Part shown: in pieces, positions 1 through 8,110 of the stretch
How positions within the stretch are numbered: the stretch's first letter is position 1
Layout: each line of letters starts with the position of its first letter
The notes under the pieces: generated by a model
Seen by the model: the letters and a program-made list of their open reading frames with translations, nothing else
Database searches by the model: none
What the model was told of the DNA's origin: nothing
Program-made: the position numbers and the translations under genes
NCBI RefSeq assembly: GCF_013003915.1
Contig: NZ_JABAIV010000001.1
Coordinates: forward strand, 620,001 to 684,000
Origin: Telluria aromaticivorans
GTDB lineage: Bacteria > Pseudomonadota > Gammaproteobacteria > Burkholderiales > Burkholderiaceae_D
Length of the DNA: 64,000 nucleotides
Direction of reading: 5' to 3'

Positions 1-71
1 AGCAGCGGCAGCGCGAGCACGCAATACCGCAGCCTGAAACGCGGCAGTTTCATGTCCGGGAGCTTGTTCAT
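1..71 (-). CDS. Formate dehydrogenase gamma (cytochrome b) subunit, N-terminal part
   Basis: Only the first 23 or so codons are inside the window; the gene runs off the left edge. The reading starts MNKLPDMKLPRFRLRYCV and continues into a hydrophobic stretch, as expected for a signal or first membrane segment. Its ATG (71-69) overlaps the stop of the beta-subunit gene as ATGA, which implies translational coupling. In formate dehydrogenase operons the gene after the four-cluster ferredoxin subunit is normally the membrane cytochrome b that passes electrons to quinone. The identity is inferred from position and the hydrophobic start, not from a recognised domain. Confidence 0.55.
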   Translation of the reverse strand, partial: MNKLPDMKLPRFRLRYCVLALPL

Positions 72-751
72 TGTGGGAACCCTCCACCGCCGTTCTGGGT
101 ATCGCCGGGCACCTGGTTCTTGCGCGGCAGGTCGCCCTTGGCCTGGATCTCGCCGCCGCGTTTCGGTCGCCCGTAGGCGATCTTCCATCCCCACAATTCA
201 GGCCCGTAGCCGCGCGTCTCGACGCGCTGGCGGTAGATGTCGGCAATCAGGTTGGCGTCGCCGGCCAGCAGCGCCTTGGTGCCGCACATCTCGGCGCAGG
301 CCGGCAGCTTGCCCTCGGCGATCCGGTTGCGGCCGTATTTCTTGAACTCGGCCTCGGAGGTGTCGACTTCGGGGCCGCCGGCGCAGTAAGTGCATTTGTC
401 CATCTTGCCGCGGTGGTTGAACAGGCCGCTCTCGGGAAACTGCGGCGCACCGAACGGGCAGGCATAGGAACAGTAGCCGCAGCCAATGCACTGGTCCTTG
501 CTGTGCAGGACGATGCCGTCTTCCGTGTGGTAGATGCAGTTGGTCGGGCACACCGCCATGCAGGGCGCGTCGGTGCAGTGCATGCAGGCGATCGAGACCG
601 AGCGTTCGCCCGGGATGCCGTCGTTGATCGTCACCACGCGGCGGCGGCTGACGCCCCACGGCGTTTCGTTTTCGTTCTTGCATGCGGTCACGCAGCCATT
701 GCAGTCGATGCAACGCTCGGTATCGCAAATGAATTTCATCCTCGCGGCCAT
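68..751 (-). CDS. fdh3B: Formate dehydrogenase beta subunit (4Fe-4S ferredoxin type, FDH3 family)
   Basis: This 227-residue electron-transfer subunit carries electrons from the molybdenum subunit to the membrane cytochrome b. Four cysteine groups are visible: CIDCNGCVTAC near residue 16, CMHCTDAPCMAVCP near 56, CIGCGYCSYACP near 88, and a split group CTYC (about 120) with CAEMC (about 152). This is the pattern of the four-cluster beta subunits of respiratory formate dehydrogenases. There is no N-terminal signal, so export would be by hitchhiking on the Tat signal of the alpha subunit. It lies 50 bp after the alpha gene and overlaps the gamma start by 4 bp. A start two codons downstream of the given one is conceivable; the first ATG is kept because it is preceded by a GAGGAGGGTGG-like stretch. 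Confidence 0.93.
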   Translation of the reverse strand: MAARMKFICDTERCIDCNGCVTACKNENETPWGVSRRRVVTINDGIPGERSVSIACMHCTDAPCMAVCPTNCIYHTEDGIVLHSKDQCIGCGYCSYACPFGAPQFPESGLFNHRGKMDKCTYCAGGPEVDTSEAEFKKYGRNRIAEGKLPACAEMCGTKALLAGDANLIADIYRQRVETRGYGPELWGWKIAYGRPKRGGEIQAKGDLPRKNQVPGDTQNGGGGFPQ

Positions 752-801
752 GCCACCCTCCTCAGCTTTCTTCTAATGCGTCCAGTAACCGCAGCCGGCG
801 C

Positions 802-3624
802 TTACGCGCGCACCACGCGGCACAGCGATACCTTGGTTTCCTGCATCATCGTCACGGCGTCGTAACCGTAGGTCCAGCCGGTGTTGCAGGCTTCGCCGCG
901 CACGGTCGGGGCGCCGCCCTCGGGATAGTGGCGCTCGAGGTCTTCACCCATCCACCAGCCGCCGAAGTGGAAAGGCATCCAGACCAGGCCGATCGGCACC
1001 CGCTCGGTGACCATCGCCATCATCTTCATGCGTGCACCCGTGGGCGTCTCGACCCAGACGTAGTCGCCGATGCGCGCATTGAGCTGGGCCGCATCCTTCG
1101 GATTGATCTCGACGAACATGTTTTGCTGGAGCTCTGCCAGCCAGGGATTCGACCGGGTTTCCTCGCCGCCGCCCTCGTATTCCACCAGGCGGCCGGAAGT
1201 CATGATCATCGGGAAGTCCTTGGAATAATCCACGGCCTGCACCGATTTATACAGCGTCGGCAAACGCCAGAAATTGGCCTTGTCGTCATAGGTCGGGTAG
1301 GCGGCGACCAGGTCGCGGCGCGGCGAGGCCAGCGGCTCGCGGTGGACTGGAACCGGATCGGGGAAGTTCCACACATTGCAGCGTGCGCGGGCATTGCCGA
1401 AGGGCGCGCAGCCGTGCGCAATGACGACACGGATGATGCCGCCCGAGGCATCGGTCTTCCAGTTCTTGCCTTCGGCCAGGGCCTGCTCTTGCGGCGTGAG
1501 CTCGGCCCACCAGCCCAGTTTTTTCAGGAAGATGTGGTCGAATTCGGGATAGCCGGTATCGAGCTGGCTGTCCTTGTTGGTCGAGCCGTCGGCCGCCAGC
1601 AGCGACACGCCGTTGTGCTCGACGCCCCAGTTGGCGCGGAACGGCAAGCCGCCCTCGGCGATCGACTTGCTGGTGTCGTACAGGATCGGCGTGCCGGGGT
1701 GCTTCATCTCCGGCGTGCCCCAGCACGGCCACGGCAGGCCGTAGTAGTCGCCCTTGCAGGGTCCGTCGTCGGCGCGCATGGTGGTCGGGTTGAAGGTGTG
1801 CTTGTTCTCCATGTGGAGCTTGAGGCGTTCCGGCGAACAGCCCGTATAGCCGATGGTCCAGCACGAGCGGTTGATCTCGCGCAGGATGTCTTCGATCACG
1901 GGTTCGTTCTGCACCACCTTGATGTTCTTGCACAGTTCGTTATGGAAGCCGAGCTTCTTGGCGAACAAATACATGATCTCGTGGTCGGTCTTGCACTCGA
2001 ACAGCGGCATGATGACGCGCTCACGCCACTGGATCGAACGGTTCGACGAGGTGCAGGAGCCCTGGGTCTCGAACTGCGACGCGGCCGGCAGCAAATAGAC
2101 GCCATCGGTGCGGCCGTGCATCGCCGCCGTCATGCTCGGGTAGGGATCGACCACCACCAGCAGGTCGAGCTTCTGCATCGCCGCCTTCATGTCTGGCAGG
2201 CGGACTTGGCTGTTGGGTGCATGTCCCCAGTAAAACACGGCGCGCAGATTGCCCGGTTGGTCGACGAACTGGTTCTGCTCGTTGACCGCGTCGAACCAGC
2301 GCGAGACCGTGACGCCGGGCTTTTCCATCAGCTCTTTCGAGGCGAAGCGCGACATGATCCAGTTGTAATCGACGCCCCAGGCAGTGGCGAAATGCTTCCA
2401 GGCGCCTTCGGCGATACCGTAATAGCCCGGCAGCGAGTCGGCGTTGGGGCCGACGTCGGTCGCGCCCTGCACGTTGTCATGGCCGCGGTAGATATTGGCG
2501 CCGCCGCCCGGCACGCCGATATTGCCCAGCGCCAGCTGCAGGATCGACAGCGCCCGCACGTTGGCGGTGCCGACGTGGTGCTGGGTGATGCCCATGCACC
2601 AGACCACCGACGACGGCTTGTTCTTGGCCAGCATCTCGGCCGCCATGCGCACCGAGGATTCCGGCACGCCGGTGACGTCGGACACTTTATCGGGCGTCCA
2701 TTTCGCTACCTCTTTGCGCACGTCGTCCATGCCGTAGGTGCGGGCGGCGATGTATTCCTTGTCTTCCCAGCCGTTATTGAAGATATGCCACAGGATGCCC
2801 CAGACCAGCGGGATGTCGGTACCGGGACGCACCCGCACGAAGTGGTGGGCGAAGCGGGCCGTGCGGGTGAAGCGCGGGTCCACCACGATCATCTTCGCGC
2901 CCAGCTCTTTCGCGTGCAGGAAGTGCAGCATCGAGATCGGGTGGGCCTCGGCCGGGTTGGAACCGATGAACATCACGGCCTTGCTGTAGTGCAGGTCGTT
3001 GAAGGAATTCGTCATCGCCCCGTAGCCGAAGGTCTGGGCCACGCCCGCGACCGTGGTGGAGTGGCAGATGCGGGCCTGGTGGTCGCAATTGTTCGAGCCC
3101 CAGAAGGCCGCCCACTTGCGCAGTAGGTAGGCCTGTTCGTTGTTGTGCTTTGAGCTGCCGATCAGCATCAGCGCATCGGGACCGGCCTGCTGGCGCAGCT
3201 GCAGCATCTTGTCGCCGATTTCATTGATGGCCTGGTCCCAGGAAATGCGCTGGTACTTGCCGGCGACCAATTTCATGGGGTAGCGCAGGCGATGTTCGCC
3301 GAAGCCGTGCTCGCGCACCGAGGCGCCCTTGGCGCAGTGGGCGCCCATGTTGATCGGCGAATCGAAAGCAGCTTCCTGGCGTACCCAGACGCCGTTGGCC
3401 ACCACCGCATCGACCGAGCAGCCCACAGAGCAGTGGGTGCAGACGGTGCGCTTGATCTCGGTGGGCACTTTCGCGTCGGCCACCGGGTCGGCGGCCGTCG
3501 CCGGCTCGATCACGTTCAGCGGCAACTGGCGCGCCAGTGCGCCGGCGCCGACAGCCACGCCGGCCCCGGCCAGGAAGCGGCGCCGTTTCAATCCGCTGTC
3601 GCGGGTGCTCTTCACAAGGGACAT
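802..3624 (-). CDS. fdhA: Formate dehydrogenase alpha (catalytic molybdenum) subunit, Cys type
   Basis: This 940-residue molybdopterin oxidoreductase oxidises formate to CO2 in the periplasm. The start at 3624 (MSLVKSTRDSGLKRRRFLAG) gives a proper twin-arginine signal and has a GGAGAG ribosome site; the open frame reaches 3714 but without such support. One 4Fe-4S cluster is bound by Cys62, Cys65, Cys69 and Cys97. The active-site position reads ICHS, with Cys187-His188 where selenocysteine enzymes have Sec-His, so this is a cysteine enzyme and no SECIS is needed. The C-terminal dinucleotide-binding domain begins near residue 800. The gene order chaperone, small Tat protein, alpha, beta, gamma matches beta-proteobacterial FDH operons. 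Confidence 0.95.
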   Translation of the reverse strand: MSLVKSTRDSGLKRRRFLAGAGVAVGAGALARQLPLNVIEPATAADPVADAKVPTEIKRTVCTHCSVGCSVDAVVANGVWVRQEAAFDSPINMGAHCAKGASVREHGFGEHRLRYPMKLVAGKYQRISWDQAINEIGDKMLQLRQQAGPDALMLIGSSKHNNEQAYLLRKWAAFWGSNNCDHQARICHSTTVAGVAQTFGYGAMTNSFNDLHYSKAVMFIGSNPAEAHPISMLHFLHAKELGAKMIVVDPRFTRTARFAHHFVRVRPGTDIPLVWGILWHIFNNGWEDKEYIAARTYGMDDVRKEVAKWTPDKVSDVTGVPESSVRMAAEMLAKNKPSSVVWCMGITQHHVGTANVRALSILQLALGNIGVPGGGANIYRGHDNVQGATDVGPNADSLPGYYGIAEGAWKHFATAWGVDYNWIMSRFASKELMEKPGVTVSRWFDAVNEQNQFVDQPGNLRAVFYWGHAPNSQVRLPDMKAAMQKLDLLVVVDPYPSMTAAMHGRTDGVYLLPAASQFETQGSCTSSNRSIQWRERVIMPLFECKTDHEIMYLFAKKLGFHNELCKNIKVVQNEPVIEDILREINRSCWTIGYTGCSPERLKLHMENKHTFNPTTMRADDGPCKGDYYGLPWPCWGTPEMKHPGTPILYDTSKSIAEGGLPFRANWGVEHNGVSLLAADGSTNKDSQLDTGYPEFDHIFLKKLGWWAELTPQEQALAEGKNWKTDASGGIIRVVIAHGCAPFGNARARCNVWNFPDPVPVHREPLASPRRDLVAAYPTYDDKANFWRLPTLYKSVQAVDYSKDFPMIMTSGRLVEYEGGGEETRSNPWLAELQQNMFVEINPKDAAQLNARIGDYVWVETPTGARMKMMAMVTERVPIGLVWMPFHFGGWWMGEDLERHYPEGGAPTVRGEACNTGWTYGYDAVTMMQETKVSLCRVVRA

Positions 3625-3643
3625 GCTGGCTCTCCGGTTGCGC

Positions 3644-3919
3644 TCACCAGTAGGCGGCGGTCTGGTAGTAACGGCGGATGTGGTCGGTTTCGTGGTAGCC
3701 GCGCTTGGCGTCAAGCTCCGGCGCGACCGGCGCGGCGGCCGGCGTTTCGGCGGCAGCGGCGCTGCCCGCGACCACCGCCAGGGCGCCCAGCGGCGCGGCC
3801 CTCAGGAAGCTGCGGCGCGCCAGGTCGGGCGCTCCGGCCTCGGGTGCGGTGCCGGCCCTGCCCTCCGCTGCGGCAGCGCCTGCCGGCACCAGTTCGTTCC
3901 CTTGCGTTTGCTGTTTCAT
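3644..3919 (-). CDS. Formate dehydrogenase region small Tat-targeted protein
   Basis: This 91-residue protein has a Tat-like signal (ARRSFLRAAPLGALAVVAG, about residues 34-52) and a short polar tail ending RGYHETDHIRRYYQTAAYW. Small Tat proteins with this kind of tail occur just upstream of the alpha subunit in many proteobacterial formate dehydrogenase operons; their function is not established. It lies between the TorD-like chaperone (18 bp upstream) and fdhA (19 bp downstream). The family call rests on the C-terminal motif, length and position. Confidence 0.82.
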   Translation of the reverse strand: MKQQTQGNELVPAGAAAAEGRAGTAPEAGAPDLARRSFLRAAPLGALAVVAGSAAAAETPAAAPVAPELDAKRGYHETDHIRRYYQTAAYW

Positions 3920-3937
3920 GCCTGTTGCCTCGTATGG

Positions 3938-4630
3938 TTAATCCGGGACGGCTGCCCCGACGGCGAAAGCTTCCGCCTCAATGTCGAGGAAAGCCCCGGC
4001 CAGCCGCGCGACCAGCCGGTAGTAGTTCGCCCCTTCGGCGGATGCAATATCGGCCACGCAGCGCGCGTACCATGGCGCGACGTGGGTCTCGAAGAACTGC
4101 TGCTGGCGCGCCACCGGCTGGCGGGCGATGCCAGGGGCGCCGGCGGCCAGCACGCGCATCGTCTCGCACAGCGACCCAAGGTGGTCTTCGGACTCGCCGA
4201 CGCCGGGGGCGCGCTGGATGCCCAGCCTGGCCAGGTCGGCGCGCAACTCGGCCAGCGGGGTGTCGTTCATGAAGCCGGACAGGTAGCGCGAACCGTAAGG
4301 ATTGACCGGCGGGGTGCCGATGCTGATGAACAGTGTGTCGAACTCGTCCAGCACGGCATCGGGGTCCATGACGCCCGAGGCCAGCGTCAGTTGTTCCCAG
4401 GCCTGCTCCAGCGCCAGGTCGCCGCCTTCGGCGCAGACCGGGTCGGCCGCGGCCAGCGCATCGAGCAGCGGGCCGTCGGGCGCCGCCAGCAGCAGGCGCG
4501 ACAGCAGCGCGTACAGGTCGGCGCGCGCCTGGTCTTCACCGGAAAGCGGGAGCGGGATCGCAGTGAACGCAGTAGCGGTCGCCATCGGGACTGCGGGACG
4601 GTCGATGGACGGCACGTCGGGAGGGGACAC
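3938..4630 (-). CDS. TorD-family molybdoenzyme chaperone
   Basis: This 230-residue, largely helical cytoplasmic protein is of the TorD/DmsD type. Such chaperones bind the Tat signal of a molybdoenzyme and hold it until cofactor insertion. Family-like elements are LYALLSRLLLAAPDGPLLDAL near residue 40, the region around YGSRYLSG (about 117), GVGESEDHLGSLCETMRVL (about 145) and an EHV/ETHVAPWYARC-like segment near 185. It is the first gene of the fdh cluster, separated by 98 bp from the DUF2474 gene of the bd oxidase operon. Its client is most likely the adjacent fdhA product (inference from position). Confidence 0.88.
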   Translation of the reverse strand: MSPPDVPSIDRPAVPMATATAFTAIPLPLSGEDQARADLYALLSRLLLAAPDGPLLDALAAADPVCAEGGDLALEQAWEQLTLASGVMDPDAVLDEFDTLFISIGTPPVNPYGSRYLSGFMNDTPLAELRADLARLGIQRAPGVGESEDHLGSLCETMRVLAAGAPGIARQPVARQQQFFETHVAPWYARCVADIASAEGANYYRLVARLAGAFLDIEAEAFAVGAAVPD

Positions 4631-4728
4631 GGTGCTGCACTCCTGTTAGCGAAGGGTTACGAGAAGTGTAGTCCTCACCTGCGGCAGGCCGCGCACGGTT
4701 GACCAGCCTGCGCCGCCATGGCGCACGC

Positions 4729-4908
4729 CTAGCGCATGCCCAGCGCATGCATGATCACGCGGATGACGTAGGCCACTGCCGCCAGCGTAAACACCCCACC
4801 GGCCCAGAGCGCCACCATCCAGCCCAGCCGGTGCAGCCATTCGCGCCGGGTCGCCCGGCCCTGTCCACCCTTCGGCCCGGCTTCCTGCCCCACCTTGGGG
4901 CCCGCCAT
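4729..4908 (-). CDS. DUF2474 small membrane protein of the bd-type oxidase
   Basis: This 59-residue peptide has one membrane helix (LGWMVALWAGGVFTLAAVAYV, split here as about residues 29-49) followed by a short IRVIMHALGMR tail. DUF2474 proteins are encoded directly after cydB in cyanide-insensitive-type bd oxidase operons and play a role comparable to CydX. The start is fixed by overlap: its ATG (4908-4906) shares a base with the TGA of cydB (TGATG). It is too short for most length-filtered gene callers. Confidence 0.85.
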   Translation of the reverse strand: MAGPKVGQEAGPKGGQGRATRREWLHRLGWMVALWAGGVFTLAAVAYVIRVIMHALGMR

Positions 4909-5927
4909 CAGTGATACCCCGCATCGGCCTTGACCTTGCCGCGGAAGACCCAGTACGACCAGACCGTATACATCAGGATGATGGGCAGGATGAACAGCGT
5001 GCCCACCAGCGCGAAGCCCTGGCTGGCTGGCGGCGAGGCGGCTTCCCAGATCGAGATCGCGGGCGGCACGATGTGCGGCCATATGCTGATCGCCATGCCG
5101 CTGTAGCCGAGGAAGATCAGCGCCAGCGCTGCCACGAAGGGCAGCCGGTGCGGCAGCCGGTCATCCTTGCCGGTGAGCGAGCGCAGCAGCAAGACAATGA
5201 AGACCAGCACCAGCACCGGCACCGGCGCCAGGAACACGATGTTCGGGAAAGTGAACCAGCGGTCGGCGACGGCCGGGTCGCGCAGCGGGGTCCAAATGCT
5301 GACGACGACGATGGCGGCCAGCAGCGCCAGCGCCAGCGGGCGCGCCACCTGCACCATGCGCGCGTGCAGCTCGCCCTCGGTCTTCATGATCAGCCAGGTG
5401 GAGCCCAGCAGCAGGTAGGCGATCATCACCCCGAAGCCGGCCAGCAGCGGGAAAGGCGCGATCCAGTCGAGCGGCCCGCCGGCATAGCTGCGGCCCGACA
5501 CCGCGATGCCGTCCAGGAAGGCGCCGAGCGACACGCCCTGGAAGAACGACGCCACCACCGAGCCGCCGATGAAGGCCTTGTCCCACAGGTGGCGCTCGTG
5601 CTCTTTGGCCTTGAAGCGGAATTCGAAGGCGACGCCACGAAACACCAGGCCGATGAGCATGAAGACCAGCGGCAGGTAGAGGCCGGACAGGATGATGGCA
5701 TAGGCCACCGGGAAGGCCGCCAGCAACCCTGCCCCGCCCATCACCAGCCAGGTCTCGTTGCCGTCCCAGACCGGCGCCACGGTATTCATCATGGTGTCGC
5801 GGTCGCGCGCTTCCGGCGTGAACGGGAACAGCATGCCGATGCCCAGGTCGAAGCCGTCCAGCAGCACATACATGAAGACGGCGAAGAAGATGATGAGGGC
5901 CCAGATGATGGAAGTATCGATGCCCAT
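4908..5927 (-). CDS. cydB: Cytochrome bd-type quinol oxidase subunit II
   Basis: This 339-residue membrane protein pairs with CydA in the quinol oxidase. The start MGIDTSIIWALIIFFAVFMY lies 3 bp after the cydA stop; the open frame extends much further upstream but only as an antisense-style shadow over cydA. The N-terminal YVLLDGFDLGIGMLFPF and the following WDGNETWLV are signature segments of CydB/AppC/CioB. About eight hydrophobic helices can be traced. Length and the adjoining DUF2474 gene favour the cyanide-insensitive (CIO) subgroup. Confidence 0.94.
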   Translation of the reverse strand: MGIDTSIIWALIIFFAVFMYVLLDGFDLGIGMLFPFTPEARDRDTMMNTVAPVWDGNETWLVMGGAGLLAAFPVAYAIILSGLYLPLVFMLIGLVFRGVAFEFRFKAKEHERHLWDKAFIGGSVVASFFQGVSLGAFLDGIAVSGRSYAGGPLDWIAPFPLLAGFGVMIAYLLLGSTWLIMKTEGELHARMVQVARPLALALLAAIVVVSIWTPLRDPAVADRWFTFPNIVFLAPVPVLVLVFIVLLLRSLTGKDDRLPHRLPFVAALALIFLGYSGMAISIWPHIVPPAISIWEAASPPASQGFALVGTLFILPIILMYTVWSYWVFRGKVKADAGYH

Positions 5928-5929
5928 GG

Positions 5930-7396
5930 CTAGCTTCCTTTCGCGGTGTCGTCGTCGTGGGGCCGCCGGGGGCCGTCCGGGCCGTCGTCGTCGTCGTTGC
6001 CCACATCGGCCGCCGACATCGGCCGCATCGGCGTGCGGTCCTCGCCCGGGCCGCCCTCGGTCGGGCGCTGCAGCTCGAAGCGCTGCGGGCCCTTGCGGAT
6101 CATGCGCAGCACGTAGGCGGTGCCGGTGCCGAACACGAAGAAATAGGCGACGACGAACAGCGCCAGCGTGAGCGCCAGCGGCCCGGCGCCGTGCGGCGAG
6201 ACCGCGTCGGCGGTGCGCAGCACCCCGTACACGACCCAGGGCTGGCGCCCCACTTCGGTAGTGGTCCAGCCCGCGAGGATGGCGACCAGCCCCGCCGGCC
6301 CCATCCACAACGCGAAGCGCAGGAAGTGACGCGCGCTCCAGATCCGCCCGCGGCGCCGCAGCCACAGGCTCCAGGCGCCCAGCAGGATCATCAGCATGCC
6401 GAGGCCCACCATGATGCGGAAGCTCCAGAACACGATGAGCGAATTCGGCCGCTGGTCGCGCGGGAACTCCTTCAGGCCCGGGATCTGCCCGGACCAGCTA
6501 TGGGTGAGGATCAGGCTGCCCAGGTGCGGGATGCCGACTGCGTATCTGGTGCGTTCCTGTTCCATGTCCGGCACGCCGAACAGCAGCAGCGGCACCGCCT
6601 CGCCGGGTTGGTTCTGCCAGTGCCCTTCCATCGCCGCCAGCTTGGCCGGCTGGTGTTTCAGGGTGTTCAGGCCGTGGAAGTCGCCCACCACCGCCTGGAT
6701 CGGGGCGACAATCAGGATCATCCACATCGCCATTGACAGCATCTTGCGCACCGCCGGGTTGTCCCGCCGCTTGAGCAATTGCCACGCACCGGAAGCGCCG
6801 ACCACCAGCGCGGTGCACAGGTAGGCCGCGAGCACCATGTGCACCAGCCGGTAGGGGAAGGAGGGATTGAAGACGATCGCCAGCCAGTCGCTTGGGACCA
6901 TGCGCCCGCCTTCGATGACATAGCCCTGCGGGGTCTGCATCCAGCTGTTGGCGCCCAGGATCCAGGTGGCCGAGATGAGGGTGCCCACCGCCACCGCGCA
7001 GGTGGCGGCGAAGTGCAGGCCGGGCCCGACCCGCGTCCAGCCGAACAGCATCACCCCGAGGAAGCCGGCTTCGAGGAAGAAGGCGGTCAGCACCTCGTAG
7101 GCCAGCAGCGGCCCCATGATGCTGCCGGCGAACTCGGACAGGTAGCTCCAGTTGGTGCCGATCTGGTAGGCCATCACGATGCCGGACACCACGCCCATGC
7201 CGAAGGTGACGGCGAAGATCTTGAGCCAGTAGTGATACAGGTCGACGAACACCTGGCGCCCGGTGCGCAGCCAGCACAGTTCGAGCACCGCCAGGTAACT
7301 GGCCAGGCCGATCGTGATCGCCGGAAACAGGATGTGGAAGGACATGGTGAACGCAAACTGGATGCGCGCCAGGTCCAGGGCGGACAGATCGAACAT
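5930..7396 (-). CDS. cydA: Cytochrome bd-type quinol oxidase subunit I (CIO-like)
   Basis: This 488-residue haem-bearing subunit reduces O2 with quinol electrons. The start MFDLSALDLARIQFAFTMSF has a GGAGGA ribosome site; His21 corresponds to the haem b595 ligand. The quinol-side segment is short, without the long Q-loop insert, and a GRQPW motif is present, both typical of the CIO subgroup. The last 45 residues are unusual: a hydrophilic, Asp/Pro/Arg-rich tail (NDDDDGPDGPRRPHDDDTAKGS) with no membrane segment. It is the first gene of the cydAB-DUF2474 operon, upstream of and codirectional with the formate dehydrogenase genes. A formate-to-oxygen route through quinol is plausible (inference). 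Confidence 0.94.
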   Translation of the reverse strand: MFDLSALDLARIQFAFTMSFHILFPAITIGLASYLAVLELCWLRTGRQVFVDLYHYWLKIFAVTFGMGVVSGIVMAYQIGTNWSYLSEFAGSIMGPLLAYEVLTAFFLEAGFLGVMLFGWTRVGPGLHFAATCAVAVGTLISATWILGANSWMQTPQGYVIEGGRMVPSDWLAIVFNPSFPYRLVHMVLAAYLCTALVVGASGAWQLLKRRDNPAVRKMLSMAMWMILIVAPIQAVVGDFHGLNTLKHQPAKLAAMEGHWQNQPGEAVPLLLFGVPDMEQERTRYAVGIPHLGSLILTHSWSGQIPGLKEFPRDQRPNSLIVFWSFRIMVGLGMLMILLGAWSLWLRRRGRIWSARHFLRFALWMGPAGLVAILAGWTTTEVGRQPWVVYGVLRTADAVSPHGAGPLALTLALFVVAYFFVFGTGTAYVLRMIRKGPQRFELQRPTEGGPGEDRTPMRPMSAADVGNDDDDGPDGPRRPHDDDTAKGS

Positions 7397-7548
7397 GCAG
7401 GCTCCTCCGTTGGGTCGTGCGTGGTCGTACTCGCCAGGGTGTGTCCAGAATCTAGCATGCCAGGCCGGCCTGCACGTTTGGCCGATGTTTTTTTGATACG
7501 TCATCGCCGCCTACCGGGCAAGGCCGGTGGCATACGAGTCGTGCCCCC
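7397..7548. other. Upstream region of cydA
   Basis: No gene is visible here. The 30 bases next to cydA carry the ribosome site; further out there is a run of seven T on the plus strand (about 7487-7495). I see no convincing FNR box, although this is where one would be expected for a bd oxidase operon. Confidence 0.4.
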
Positions 7549-7916
7549 CAGGGTGGGCAATTCGTAATTCAGGCCACTGGCCTAATGGCAGTCAATTAGT
7601 GAGAACCGTAGGGTGGGCGGCTTGTAACCCGGGCCACTCGCCCGTGTTAACCCACGCGGTGATAGTTGCAATATGAGCCAGCACACTGGCTGCAGCACTA
7701 TAGTTTGAACGCGTGGGCAAGGTAGATCAGGGCAATGCCCTGATCTACGAATTGCCCACCCTACGAGTCACCGGCGGCTCTTAAGTGATCGGCATTAGGC
7801 CACTGGCCTGAATTACCTTGCCCACGCGTTCAAGTGGTGGTGCTGCAGCCAGTGCGGCGGTTCATGTTGCAGCAATCGCCGCGTGGGCGGGAGACCCGCC
7901 CACGCTACGATTCTCG
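7549..7916. repeat. GTAGGGTGGGC interspersed repeat, locus 1
   Basis: This is a composite of several inverted copies of a G-rich repeat. Boundary motifs GAGAACCGTAGGGTGGGC and its complement recur, with ACGCGGTGATAGTT and GAACGCGTGGGC as internal modules. The central hairpin is gtagatcagggc-AAT-gccctgatctac (7722-7748), a perfect 12-bp stem, enclosed by a second pairing gtgggcaa/ttgcccac. A second partial hairpin lies around 7794-7822. No reading frame of gene quality crosses the region. Related copies are at 20.43-20.65 and 29.60-29.82 kb. Confidence 0.85.
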
Positions 7917-8037
7917 ACTATTCGCCAGGCATGGGCTCACTGAGGCAGGTTGAACCGCCGCGACTCTCCCTTCCACCAGCGGCCGGCTTGTCTATATTTG
8001 GCAAGGCACCAGCGAGCTCTGCCCCTTACCACCAATC

Positions 8038-8088
8038 CACACCCACACCCACACCCACACCCACACCCACACCCGCACCCGCACGCAC
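8038..8088. repeat. Hexanucleotide tandem repeat (ACCCAC)n
   Basis: Five perfect ACCCAC units (8041-8070) are followed by two ACCCGC units and a decayed ACGCAC. The tract ends 12 bp before the ribosome site of the downstream protease gene. Copy-number change would alter promoter-to-RBS spacing in 6-bp steps without affecting the coding frame. Confidence 0.9.
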
Positions 8089-8110
8089 CCAGCGTGCAAA
8101 GGAGAAAGGC

